Assembly: GCA_035604195.1 (NCBI GenBank)
Contig: DATNIY010000012.1
Location: 1 to 61,861 of the forward strand
Source of the DNA: DATJLY01 sp035604195
GTDB taxonomy: Bacteria > Pseudomonadota > Alphaproteobacteria > ATCC43930 > CGMCC-115725
Length of the DNA: 61,861 nucleotides
Direction of reading: 5' to 3'
Part shown: piece by piece, positions 52,280-60,593 of the stretch
Position numbering within the stretch: position 1 is the first letter of the stretch
Layout of the letters: each line of letters starts with the position of its first letter
The notes under the pieces: model-generated
What the model was told of the DNA's origin: nothing
Databases searched by the model: none
Seen by the model: only the letters and a program-made list of their open reading frames with translations
Translations under genes and position numbers: made by a program

Positions 52280-53989
52280 TCAGGAACCGACGGCGGAGGC
52301 AAGGAGCGGCCGCGCCGCCGGTTGCGCCGCGGCAGCCCATGGCCGCTCGAGGCTCGGCACGCCGAAATAATAGCCCTGCAGGAAGCCGACGCCGTCGCGC
52401 CGCAGCATCGCCGCCTCTTGCGCCGTCTCGACGCATTCGGCGACGATATGGAGATTGAGCCCTTTGGCCAGGCCGATGAGATGGCGCAGGAACACCTGGT
52501 CGTCGGGATTTTGCGCGAGATTGCGGACGAAGGAGCCGTCGATCTTGACCGTATCGACGGCGAGCGCCTGGAGATGCCGCAGCGAGGTGAAGCCGGCGCC
52601 GAAATCGTCGAGCGCGACGCGGCAGCCGAGGTCCCGAAGCTTGCCGACGAAGCCCGCGGATTCCTCGATATCATGCAGCGCCGCGGTCTCGGTGATCTCC
52701 ACCACCAGCCTGCTCGCGACCTCGGGCTTGTCCTTCAGCAGCGCCGTCGCGGCGCGCAGCCAGGCGCGGTCGGTGGCGGTTAGCCCGGAAATGTTGAGCC
52801 CGAGGCGAATGCCGCGGTGCGCCTCCACTTCCGCCGCGATTTTTTCGAGCACGTAGCGGTCGATGACGCGGATGAAGCCGAGCTGCTCGATCGCCGCGAC
52901 GAATTCTCCGGCAACCACGACCCGGCCCTGCTCGTCGATCAAGCGCAGGAGGCATTCGTAATAGTCGACGGCGCCGGTCACGCTGTCGACCACAGGCTGG
53001 TAGGCGAAGGTCAGGCGCTCTTCATGCAGCGCGCGCTGAACCCGCTCGCCCAGCTCCATGCCGATGCGGTGGCGACGCCGCTGCTCTTCCGTCGTCCGAT
53101 AGGGCGCGAAGCAATCGCGGCCGGCGCGCTTCGCCTCGGCGAGTGCCGTCTCGGCCCGCGTCATGATTTCGTAGGCCGTTTGCGCCTGATCGGGAAAGGT
53201 GGCGCTGCCGATCGAGATGGTGGCGTAGATCGGGCCGGCCGGGGTGTCGATCGGCATCTGGCTGACCGAAGCGAGAATCTTTTCGGCGGTGGGACCGACA
53301 TGCTGCTCGGCGCAGCTCGCGAGGACGATGCCGAACCGATCGCCGCCGACCCGGCCGATGACGTCGCTCACGCGCAGACAGCGGTCGAGCCGCTGGCCGA
53401 TCTCGATGATCACGCCGTCAGCAGCCTCGCAGCCGAAGGCGTCGTTGATGCTGGAGAGCTTGTCGATGCCCACGGCCAGCAAGGCGCCGGGCACGCCGGA
53501 ACGCTGGCTCTGCGCCAGCATGTGCTCGAGCACGTCCCGGAGACGGGACTTGTTGTAGTGGCCGGTGAGCTCGTCGTAGCTGGCGAGATACTCGAGCCGC
53601 TGCTCCTGCGTCTTGCGCGCGGTAATGACGCGCAGAACGCCAAGCATGCGGCGCGGTCGGCCGACCTCGTCGAACTCGGCGGCGCCGCGCTCATGGAGCC
53701 AGGCGAATCCGCCGCCGGTCAGCCGCACCCGATACTCGCAATCGAAAGCGGCGCCGCGTGCGTAATGCGCCTGAAGGCGCTGCACGCGAAGCAAGAGGTC
53801 GTCGGGGTTGATGCGAAGGGCGAAGCCACGACCGCTGGCGACGGCTTCGGACTCGGTCAGGCCGAGCATCCGGGGCGAGCCATGCCACTCTATGGTGTCG
53901 GTGGCGAGGTCCCAGACATAGGCAACGTCTCCGGCAGCGGCAAGCGCCGCCAGAACGTGCGCGAAAGCAAGGTTTTCCTCCTGAACCAT
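52280..53989 (-). CDS. PAS-GGDEF-EAL c-di-GMP protein, GGDEF degenerate
   Basis: A 569-residue cytosolic protein with a PAS domain (about 15-125), a GGDEF-like domain and an EAL phosphodiesterase domain. The GGDEF site reads GGDRF (215-219), which should abolish cyclase activity, but an I-site RxxD (RVSD) is kept 5 residues before it. The EAL domain looks active: ECLLR (E345), LNISG, EITET, DDFGAG, KIDGSF, AECVET and QGYYFG. So it probably degrades c-di-GMP under PAS and GGDEF control. The ATG at 53989 begins just ahead of the PAS fold; the frame is open to 54082. It ends 5 bases from the phaR stop. Confidence 0.92.
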   Translation of the reverse strand: MVQEENLAFAHVLAALAAAGDVAYVWDLATDTIEWHGSPRMLGLTESEAVASGRGFALRINPDDLLLRVQRLQAHYARGAAFDCEYRVRLTGGGFAWLHERGAAEFDEVGRPRRMLGVLRVITARKTQEQRLEYLASYDELTGHYNKSRLRDVLEHMLAQSQRSGVPGALLAVGIDKLSSINDAFGCEAADGVIIEIGQRLDRCLRVSDVIGRVGGDRFGIVLASCAEQHVGPTAEKILASVSQMPIDTPAGPIYATISIGSATFPDQAQTAYEIMTRAETALAEAKRAGRDCFAPYRTTEEQRRRHRIGMELGERVQRALHEERLTFAYQPVVDSVTGAVDYYECLLRLIDEQGRVVVAGEFVAAIEQLGFIRVIDRYVLEKIAAEVEAHRGIRLGLNISGLTATDRAWLRAATALLKDKPEVASRLVVEITETAALHDIEESAGFVGKLRDLGCRVALDDFGAGFTSLRHLQALAVDTVKIDGSFVRNLAQNPDDQVFLRHLIGLAKGLNLHIVAECVETAQEAAMLRRDGVGFLQGYYFGVPSLERPWAAAAQPAARPLLASAVGS

Positions 53990-54099
53990 GGATGCGGGAG
54001 CACCTGCATTACAGAGTTCATTTGCGCGACGCCGGCACCGCCCTATCGCCGCATCGAATGTTACAAAGAAAAGCTTTAACAACGACTAAACAGAAAGAT

Positions 54100-54918
54100 T
54101 TACCGGGAGATTACCCTTTCCGCCGGGGTGTGCGCAGCAAGGAACGGCAGCACCGCCTGATTGAACTCGCGCGCCATTACCTGTGTGAAATAGTGGCCGC
54201 CCTGGGGAAAGAATTTCGCCTCCGCCCCGGGAATCCGCCGCGCGAGCTCCTCGGAGAAATAGGCCGGGGTCACCAGATCATCTTGTGCCGCAACCACGAG
54301 AGTAGGCGTTCGGAAGCGGCCGAGGTCCGCGGTGCGATCGAAAGCCAGGATCGCGTCGATCCGGCTCATGACCGTCTCGGGCGAGGGGAAGGTCGCAAGT
54401 GAGCGCGCCTCGAGCTGTCGGAGCTTCTCGTTATTGCGGGAGACATAGGCGGCCGGATAGAGCAGCAGGCTGTTCGCCTGCACATAGGTCGCCGGCCCAA
54501 GGCGCAGGAGCAGTTCCTTCCGCAGGCCAAAGAGGCGGCGGAAATAGGCATCGGCCTTGGTCCAACTGGCGGCGATCACGATGCTGGCAAGTCGCTGCCG
54601 GTGCTCGGCCGCCAGCACTTGGGCGACGGCGCCGCCGGCGGAGTGGCCGACGACATGGGCCTTCTCGATCCCGAGCGCGTCCATCAGGGCGACGGCGTCG
54701 GCGGCGAGCCGCTCCATGGTGAAGGCGCCGCGCGCGGGATCGCTCTGCCCGACGCCGCGGTGATCGTGAACGATCACCTCGAAGGAGCGGGCGAATGCCG
54801 GGATCTGATCGTGCCAATATTCGGCGTATCCGCTCAGTCCGGTAATTAGGAATACGGGAAAGCCCGCGCCATGTCGCTCGTAATAGAAATGGCCGTCGCC
54901 GACCGATATCCGCGGCAT
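54100..54918 (-). CDS. Alpha/beta-fold hydrolase
   Basis: A 272-residue hydrolase with a full catalytic set: oxyanion region FLITGLSGYAEYWHDQI, HDHRGVGQSD, nucleophile GHSAGG, the acid in VVAAQDDLVTP and the histidine in QGGHYFTQ. It resembles the 3-oxoadipate enol-lactonase and RutD-like groups, but substrate is unassigned. The ATG at 54918 starts with PRISVGDGHFYYERHG, the usual opening; the open frame continues 42 codons further up without likely coding sense. Confidence 0.9.
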   Translation of the reverse strand: MPRISVGDGHFYYERHGAGFPVFLITGLSGYAEYWHDQIPAFARSFEVIVHDHRGVGQSDPARGAFTMERLAADAVALMDALGIEKAHVVGHSAGGAVAQVLAAEHRQRLASIVIAASWTKADAYFRRLFGLRKELLLRLGPATYVQANSLLLYPAAYVSRNNEKLRQLEARSLATFPSPETVMSRIDAILAFDRTADLGRFRTPTLVVAAQDDLVTPAYFSEELARRIPGAEAKFFPQGGHYFTQVMAREFNQAVLPFLAAHTPAERVISR

Positions 54919-55373
54919 GGATTCGCCTGAAAGCTGCCGTCGTGGAGATCGGCTGGTTAACATCCCACCGGCCCGGCTGTCAAACGCCGCTGCGATTGCA
55001 AGCCATGCGCCTGCGGCAAGGCGGTCCTGCCCCAATCTTGTCACCGCCGTCCTGGATCAGGGCGCGGGGCGGCGGAGATCGGGAAGGCGGAGGAGAAGGC
55101 CAGGAATGGCCTGCATCCGCGCTTTAGCTCGCCTGCGATGGCAGCCTGTAGCGGCATATCTTCGCTCAGCCTCGGGAACCGATCGCCGCCACGTGCGGTT
55201 GAAAAGGAGAATGGTGGCGACTACCTTATGGGCGACCAGGCAGCCGCGACGCACGATGGATTTTCGCTGCGTCTTCCGGTTGCAAGCACCTTTGCATGAG
55301 CGCAGATCGCCAAGTGGAGCGTCGGCCTATCCTGTGGTGGGCCGGTCTTTAACTCTTGCAGTTTGTGGAACCC
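54919..55373. other. Intergenic stretch, 455 bases
   Basis: Between the divergent hydrolase and Xre genes. Several frames are open here, as expected in GC-rich DNA, but none has a ribosome site, family resemblance or normal composition. It must hold the promoters of both genes; I could not identify confident boxes. Confidence 0.5.
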
Positions 55374-55763
55374 ATGAGCGTGACGGAAATGAAGCGAACA
55401 ACCAGCCGGACCCAGGATATCGATCGTCATGTCGGTGCCCGGATCCGCGAGCGTCGAATCATGCTCGGCCTGACGCAACAGCAGCTCGCCGATCTCATCG
55501 GCGTGACTTATCAACAGGCCCATAAATACGAGCGCGGCCTTAATCGTGTCTCCGCGGCTCGCCTCTACCAGATCGCGCGCGTGCTGAGCGTCCCGGTGAG
55601 CCATTTCTTCGAGGGGATTGGGCAAGAGCACGGCGCCGTACACCCGGTGACATCGCGGGAACGGATGTGTCTGGAGCTCGCGCGCAATTTCGCGCAAATC
55701 CCGAATGAACGTCACCAGGAGGCCCTAAGCCAACTCGCCCGGGCTCTCGCGACGCAGCACTGA
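55374..55763 (+). CDS. Xre-family helix-turn-helix regulator
   Basis: A 129-residue protein with an HTH_3 DNA-binding domain at about residues 18-73 (VGARIRERRIMLGLTQQQLADLIGVTYQQAHKYERGLNRVSAARLYQIARVL) followed by a helical tail ending near the stop. This length and tail match a group of single-domain alphaproteobacterial regulators with roles in envelope stress, symbiosis or motility. Target genes unknown. The ATG at 55374 was chosen; 55356 and 55389 are alternatives. Confidence 0.9.
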   Translation: MSVTEMKRTTSRTQDIDRHVGARIRERRIMLGLTQQQLADLIGVTYQQAHKYERGLNRVSAARLYQIARVLSVPVSHFFEGIGQEHGAVHPVTSRERMCLELARNFAQIPNERHQEALSQLARALATQH

Positions 55764-55792
55764 ACGCGACGCGGCAGACGATCCGGCGGCGA

Positions 55793-55966
55793 TCAGAGAT
55801 CGCCCAGGACCGACCAGGCTCCGGCCGCCGCCGCGACCAGAACGCCCGCGGCAGTGCCCGCCAGACTCGTCTCGCCGGCGAGCAAGAGCCACAACATGAG
55901 CACGCCCACAGCCACGACGAGCGCGCCGTTGCGCCTACGCCTCGAATGATCGCGCAGCGCCGCCAT
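55793..55966 (-). CDS. Possible 57-residue two-helix membrane protein
   Basis: A short frame starting MAALRDHSRRRRNGALVVAV, with a basic N-terminus and two hydrophobic segments (about 14-30 and 33-51). The pattern (positive N-terminus, two Ala/Val/Leu helices split by GETS) is that of a real small membrane protein, and it fills an otherwise empty gap. Against it: no Shine-Dalgarno is seen before the ATG and I recognise no family. Confidence 0.4.
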   Translation of the reverse strand: MAALRDHSRRRRNGALVVAVGVLMLWLLLAGETSLAGTAAGVLVAAAAGAWSVLGDL

Positions 55967-56199
55967 TGGTCAATGCCGAGGGCCAGGAACCACTAGAACC
56001 GGTTTCGGCGCCGACGCAGGCTCCGAGCGCTCTCATCGTCGGACTTGCCAACATCGAGGGCATATGCAAACATTTTGTGTTAGCGAGTCCTTTCTGCCAT
56101 CTTGCATCGCCGAGTCTTCGCCTGCCGAACCCCGTGATCCCGCGTCCGATATTGCACGTCAAAGAGTCTCGTTCGCTGCCGCGGGCCGGATAATTCGAG

Positions 56200-56215
56200 T
56201 TTAGCCGACGTTAAC
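56200..56215 (+). promoter_or_regulatory. CtrA-like site upstream of the MucR-N/CSD gene
   Basis: TTTA, 7 bases, then TTAAC: one base away from the alphaproteobacterial CtrA consensus TTAA-N7-TTAAC. It lies about 80 bases before the ATG. Single near-matches are not proof, but MucR-family genes are known to interplay with CtrA in this class. Confidence 0.28.
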
Positions 56216-56293
56216 GGGATAGCGGTCATCCCCGCAGCGCCTTACCGGCGCTGTCCGGTTCACAGTTCAGGGCCACCCGGAAGGTAGTATCGC

Positions 56294-56983
56294 ATGACTG
56301 TCGCAATGACGGATACCGCTCGCGTCGTCGCTAAGCTTTTGGCGCATCGTCGCACTCCGCAGGAAGAGGTTCCCGACCTCGTTCGCGGTGTTTACGCCGC
56401 GCTCGCGCGCCTCGCGGCTGTACCGGCCGCCAAGAATCCGACGGAGGCTCGTTCGCGCGCCGCCGCGAAAGCGCCGCCGGCGGCAGCGCCACGCGCTCGG
56501 CGCCGCCAGACTCTCGCCGCGCGTCCCGAGGCGAATGAGCCGATGCCAACTCCGCCGGCGCCCAAACTGGTGCGCCGCGCCGAGGTCGTCGCGGCCGCTC
56601 CCGCTGCTGGCATCCCATTCGAGATGCCGATCGGTATGCTCCGCGGGGTAGTGAAGTGGTATGACATGCACCAGAAGCGTGGTGCGCTGCGGTTGCCCGG
56701 CCATGCCGGCGACGTACCGGTGGAGGCCGCTCTCCTGGAGGAGATGGGCATCACCCGGCTCTACAAGGGCCAGGAAGTCGACGCGACTCTAAGCAGCGAT
56801 GCGCCGCCCAGGCTGGTTCGGCTGAGCATGCCGGGTGGAGCGGCGCCGTCGCTCGCCACGAGCGGCATCGTGCGCGGCCGGCACGCCAAGCCGGTCGTGG
56901 TCGAGCTGAAACGCGAGGCATTGAAGCGCGCCGCTGCACGGGCCGAGGCAGAACTCGTGCTGCGCCCGGGCCGCGCGCGCTAA
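56294..56983 (+). CDS. MucR-like N-terminus fused to an eroded cold-shock domain
   Basis: A 229-residue protein of unusual build. Residues 8-42 (ARVVAKLLAHRRTP, EEVPDLVRGVYAALARL) resemble the N-terminal oligomerising part of MucR/Ros regulators, but the C2H2 zinc finger is absent. A basic Ala/Pro/Arg linker (43-110) leads to residues 114-180, which align with a cold-shock domain: GVVKWYDMHQKRGALRLP against GTVKWFNAQKGYGFIQPE of CspA in this window, then DVPVEAALLEE and YKGQEVDATL. Both RNP aromatic motifs are lost (KRGALRL, VPVEAA). A basic helix closes the protein. A GGAAGG ribosome site precedes the ATG. Function unknown; a nucleoid-type or protein-binding role is possible. Confidence 0.75.
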   Translation: MTVAMTDTARVVAKLLAHRRTPQEEVPDLVRGVYAALARLAAVPAAKNPTEARSRAAAKAPPAAAPRARRRQTLAARPEANEPMPTPPAPKLVRRAEVVAAAPAAGIPFEMPIGMLRGVVKWYDMHQKRGALRLPGHAGDVPVEAALLEEMGITRLYKGQEVDATLSSDAPPRLVRLSMPGGAAPSLATSGIVRGRHAKPVVVELKREALKRAAARAEAELVLRPGRAR

Positions 56984-57025
56984 GCCGCGGCCGCCCGAAC
57001 CGGCGGAGAGTGCGAGGATGGCGCC

Positions 57026-57718
57026 GTGGCCGAGAACGTCCTGATCGTCGGCGCCGGTGCGGGTCTGAGCGCGGCACTAGCCCGCCGATTCGCCACGGAG
57101 GGAATGCGGGTCGCGCTCGCCGCGCGGCGGCCGGAAAGACTCGAAGGTCTCCTCGCCGAAACCGGCGCCCGTGCCTTCCGCTGCGATGCCAGCCGGCGCG
57201 ATGAGGTCGAGGCGCTGTTTGCCGCGTTTGCGGCTCAGCTCGGCCCGCCCGATGTCGTCGTCTACAACCCGAGCTACCGCGCGCGCGGCGCCATCGGCGA
57301 GCTTGATTGCGACGAGGTCCTGAAAGGGCTCCTGGTAACCTGCTACGGCGGATTCCTGGTTGCCCAGCAAGCCGCACGGGCGATGCTCGCGCGCGGCCAC
57401 GGATCGATGCTCTTCACCGGCGCATCCGCCAGCATCAAGGGCTACGCGCGATCCTCCTCCTTCGCGATGGGCAAGTTCGGCCTGCGCGGGCTGGCGCAAA
57501 GCCTGGCGCGCGAGCTTGCGCCGCAGAACATCCACGTCGCGCATTTCGTCATCGATGGCGGCATCCGCCAACCCAACGATCCCCGCGCGTCCGCCCGCGG
57601 CGAGGATGGGCTGCTCGAGCCCGACGCCATCGCCGACACCTATCTGCGGATTCACCGCCAGCACCGCAGCGCCTGGACCTGGGAGGTCGAGTTGCGGCCC
57701 TGGGTCGAACCTTTCTGA
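57026..57718 (+). CDS. SDR-fold protein lacking the catalytic Tyr
   Basis: A 230-residue SDR-like protein. The nucleotide-binding segment reads VLIVGAGAGLSAALARRF, without the usual TGxxxGxG spacing; NNAG is replaced by NPSY; and the catalytic YxxxK is FAMGK (Phe146, Lys150). The following FGLRGLAQSLARE and IHVAHFVIDGGI are typical of a known SDR subgroup with this change. So NAD(P) binding is possible but classical catalysis is not. A GTG start preceded by GAGGATG was chosen. It leads the 57-61 kb gene group. Confidence 0.85.
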   Translation: MAENVLIVGAGAGLSAALARRFATEGMRVALAARRPERLEGLLAETGARAFRCDASRRDEVEALFAAFAAQLGPPDVVVYNPSYRARGAIGELDCDEVLKGLLVTCYGGFLVAQQAARAMLARGHGSMLFTGASASIKGYARSSSFAMGKFGLRGLAQSLARELAPQNIHVAHFVIDGGIRQPNDPRASARGEDGLLEPDAIADTYLRIHRQHRSAWTWEVELRPWVEPF

Positions 57719-57787
57719 GGCGGTCACCGGCAGAAGCGCCTTCGCATTCTGCAACCGGCGCCGCGCGCCAAGCCGAGGGGGAGGCCC

Positions 57788-58648
57788 ATGCGGCTCTTGA
57801 CTTATCGACACAAGGGCCGCGTTTCCCTTGGCGCGGTCGCGGCGGATGGCATTGTCGATCTCGGCAACCGTCTTAGATCAGAGCTGCGCGGGCTGCGCGA
57901 GATTTTGGCGGCGGACGCGCTCGACGAAGTCCGGCGGGTGGCCGAGGCGGCGGCGCCCGAAATCCCGCTTGGCGAAATCGAATACCTGCCGCCGATCGCC
58001 GATCCCGACAAGATCCTCTGCGTCGGCGTCAATTACGCCAACCGTAACGCGGAATACCGCGACAATTCCGAGCTGCCGAAGTATCCGAGCCTGTTCATGC
58101 GGACGCGCGGCTCGTTCGTGGGGCACGAGGCGCCGATCATCCGGCCGCACGAATCCGAGCAGCTCGACTACGAAGGCGAGATCGTCCTGGTGATTGGCCG
58201 CGGCGGGCGCCGAATCCCACGCGAGCAAGCGCTCCGCCACATCGCCGGCCTTACCATCATGAACGAGGGCTCGGTGCGCGACTGGGCGCGCCACGGCAAA
58301 TTCAACGTGACGCAAGGCAAGAACTTCGAACGCTCCGGGGCGATCGGGCCCTGGCTGGTGACGGCCGATTCCTGCCCCGATCTCGGCTGCCTGCGCGTCA
58401 CCACGCGCGTCAACGGCGAGACGCGTCAGGACGACACCGTGCAGAGCCTGATCTTTCCCTTCGACTACCTCATCAATTACATCTCGACCTTTACCGAGCT
58501 GAAGCCCGGCGATGTGATCTCGACGGGAACACCGGTCGGGGCGGGCGCTCGCTTCGACCCGCCGCGCTGGCTCAAGCCCGGCGATGTCGTGGAAGTCGCG
58601 GTCTCCGGCATCGGCACGCTCAGCAACCCGGTCGCGGACGAGCCCTGA
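57788..58648 (+). CDS. Fumarylacetoacetate hydrolase family protein (copy 1)
   Basis: A 286-residue FAH-fold enzyme, a Mg-dependent group that cleaves or decarboxylates 2-oxo or acylpyruvate-type compounds from aromatic catabolism. Conserved parts: KILCVGVNYANRNAEY, PSLFMRTRGSFVGHEAPI, the metal-binding YEGEIVLVIGRGGRRI, and ISTGTPVGAGARFDPPRWLKPGDVVEVAVSGIG. The substrate is unknown. It follows the SDR-like gene by 69 bases. Confidence 0.93.
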   Translation: MRLLTYRHKGRVSLGAVAADGIVDLGNRLRSELRGLREILAADALDEVRRVAEAAAPEIPLGEIEYLPPIADPDKILCVGVNYANRNAEYRDNSELPKYPSLFMRTRGSFVGHEAPIIRPHESEQLDYEGEIVLVIGRGGRRIPREQALRHIAGLTIMNEGSVRDWARHGKFNVTQGKNFERSGAIGPWLVTADSCPDLGCLRVTTRVNGETRQDDTVQSLIFPFDYLINYISTFTELKPGDVISTGTPVGAGARFDPPRWLKPGDVVEVAVSGIGTLSNPVADEP

Positions 58649-58654
58649 TCACGC

Positions 58655-59461
58655 TCATGACCGCGCCGTGTCGGCCGCGCCGCCGACATAGGTGATCGCC
58701 TCCTCGGCCTTGGCCGCCATATAGAAGCCGATGGGTGTCTCGCGCTCCTCGGCGAGGTGGCCGATGAGCCCGGCAGTGCGCGCCAAAATCGGAATTCCCT
58801 TGACCGCGCTCTCGGGAAAATCGAGATCGAGCAGGATGGCGGCGATCACGCCCGAGACATTGAGCACCAAGGGCTTGCCCCAGACCGTCGCAGCCGCGCG
58901 GTCGAGGCGGCGCAGCAAATCGACATGAATGCCGGCGGCGCCGCGCTGGTCGGCCAGCGACAAGAGCCGCACCGAGCGCGGATCGACGGGTTTGTGCAGG
59001 GGATGCCCGAATCCCGGCAGGCGCTCGCCGCGTGCGTGGATGTCGCGGGCGAGGCGCAGCACGATGGCATCGCGCTCGGCCGCCGGCTTGCCTTCGGCCT
59101 CGGCGGCGGCCCGCGCCAGGAGGCGCGCGCACAGCTCGGCAGTGCCGAGGACCACGGTGCCGCAGCCGAGCACGCCGGCCGCGACCGCGGCCTGCATTGC
59201 GTCCGGCGCGGCGGCAAAGGTCATCCGGGCCGATAGCACGGTGTGGGTGAGGCCATGCTCGGCGATCGAGACCAGCAAGGCGTCGAGGAAGAAGCGCTGA
59301 TTCTCGGTCGGGCGATGGCCGGTCACGTGCAGGAAGAAGAATTCTGTGAAGCTGACGACGCCGATGAGATCGCGCGCCAGATCGTGATTGCGCACGGTGA
59401 TGGATTGCTCGTCGGCGGTCGAGATTGCGGTTACTGCACGGCCCGGTTTTGAAACTCTCAT
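58655..59461 (-). CDS. Short citrate synthase-like / citryl-CoA lyase
   Basis: A 268-residue protein from the citrate synthase superfamily, about two thirds of normal length. HGLTHTVLSARMTFAA corresponds to the first active-site His region, LPGFGHPLHKPVDPRS to the second His region, and the end keeps GLIGHLAEERE. Proteins of this length are usually called citryl-CoA lyases; the natural substrate is not known. A consensus AGGAG lies before the ATG at 59461. It sits on the opposite strand between two FAH-family genes. Confidence 0.88.
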   Translation of the reverse strand: MRVSKPGRAVTAISTADEQSITVRNHDLARDLIGVVSFTEFFFLHVTGHRPTENQRFFLDALLVSIAEHGLTHTVLSARMTFAAAPDAMQAAVAAGVLGCGTVVLGTAELCARLLARAAAEAEGKPAAERDAIVLRLARDIHARGERLPGFGHPLHKPVDPRSVRLLSLADQRGAAGIHVDLLRRLDRAAATVWGKPLVLNVSGVIAAILLDLDFPESAVKGIPILARTAGLIGHLAEERETPIGFYMAAKAEEAITYVGGAADTARS

Positions 59462-59645
59462 GCTGATCTCCTGACCCTGTCGTTGGCATCGCAGTCTATC
59501 AGGCTCGCGCATGGCGACAAGCCATGCGACGCGACCGAAGCGGGTACGGCAGACCGCCGCCCGCGGCATCTCGGCTATTCTCGGCTTGCATCGGCGGCGG
59601 GTTCGGGCGTCATAATGCGGCAACCGCCGGCGAGGGGAGCGCAAC

Positions 59646-60581
59646 ATGAAGCTCATGTATTTCGACGACTACAAGCTGGGCGTCCTCACGGCCGACGCCG
59701 TCGTCGACGTGTCATCGGTGGTGCGGGACATCCCGCATACCGGGCCGCATAATATGATCAACGGGCTGATCGAGCGCTTCGGCGAATATCGCAAGCGGCT
59801 CGAAGACGCCGCTGCGCGCGGCCAGGGCGTGCCGCTCGCCGCGGTCAGGATCCGGCCGCCGCTGCCCAAGCCCGGCAACATCGACTGTATGGCGGTCAAC
59901 TACATGGAGGACGGCACGCGGAGCGAGCCGGCGCCGATCAACGCTTTCCACAAATCACCCAACGCCGTGATCGGCAATGACGACACCATGGTGCTGCCGG
60001 ACGTGCCCGCCACCATCTTCGAGGGCGAGGCCGAGTTGGCGGTCGTCATCAGCAAGCGCGCGACGCGCGTGAGCGGCGCCGATGCCATGAGCCATGTCTT
60101 CGGCTACGTCAACTTCATCGACGGCTCGGCGCGCGGCCTGCCGCCCGCCGGCAACACCTTCTATCAAATGAAGTCGCGCGACACCTTCGCGCCCATCGGT
60201 CCGTACCTCGTAACCGCCGATGAAATCCGCGATCCCCATCATCTGCAGATTCGTCTGTGGGTGAACGGCGCTCTCAAGCAGAACTTCAACACCAGCGACA
60301 TGGCGCACAAGATCCCGCGCTGCATCGAGTGGATGAGTTCCATCCACACGCTCGAGCCCGGCGACATTCTGGCGAGCGGCACCAATCATCGCGGGTTGAG
60401 CGCTTTCCAGGACGGCGACCTCGTCGAGATCGAGACCGAAGGGCTGGGCCGGCTGCGCATTCATGTGCGCGATGAATTGAAGCGGAGTTGGGCGCGCGAG
60501 ACGCGGCTTGAGCGGCAAGAGAAGAAGCTCGAAGGCGTCACCACGCCGCAACTGACCGGCAAATACGCGTCCGCGCGCTGA
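59646..60581 (+). CDS. Fumarylacetoacetate hydrolase family protein (copy 2)
   Basis: A 311-residue FAH-fold enzyme, clearly divergent from copy 1 at 57788. It has KPGNIDCMAVNYMEDG, INAFHKSPNAVIGNDDTM, the metal-binding FEGEAELAVVISKRA, VFGYVNFIDGSARGL and EPGDILASGTNHRGLSAFQDGD. Its long C-terminal tail with RETRLERQEKKLEGV is unusual. It probably acts on another 2-oxo acid in the same pathway. The end converges with the binding-protein gene, 12 bases apart. Confidence 0.93.
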   Translation: MKLMYFDDYKLGVLTADAVVDVSSVVRDIPHTGPHNMINGLIERFGEYRKRLEDAAARGQGVPLAAVRIRPPLPKPGNIDCMAVNYMEDGTRSEPAPINAFHKSPNAVIGNDDTMVLPDVPATIFEGEAELAVVISKRATRVSGADAMSHVFGYVNFIDGSARGLPPAGNTFYQMKSRDTFAPIGPYLVTADEIRDPHHLQIRLWVNGALKQNFNTSDMAHKIPRCIEWMSSIHTLEPGDILASGTNHRGLSAFQDGDLVEIETEGLGRLRIHVRDELKRSWARETRLERQEKKLEGVTTPQLTGKYASAR

Positions 60582-60593
60582 TCGAGCGCCGGC

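Larger units (their letters stand above)
55764..56293. other. Intergenic stretch, 530 bases, with one possible small gene
   Basis: It contains the possible two-helix minus-strand gene at 55793-55966, an A+T-richer area around 56065-56110, a CtrA-like box at 56200-56215, and a 7-bp stem (CAGCGCC with GGCGCTG, 56235-56253) that would lie in the leader of the next gene. Nothing else is supported. Confidence 0.5.

Noticed and set aside
54919..55525. A 200-residue plus-strand frame across the gap before the Xre gene
   Set aside because: Arg/Ser/Ala-rich, no domain, and it runs out of frame into the clearly coding Xre gene.
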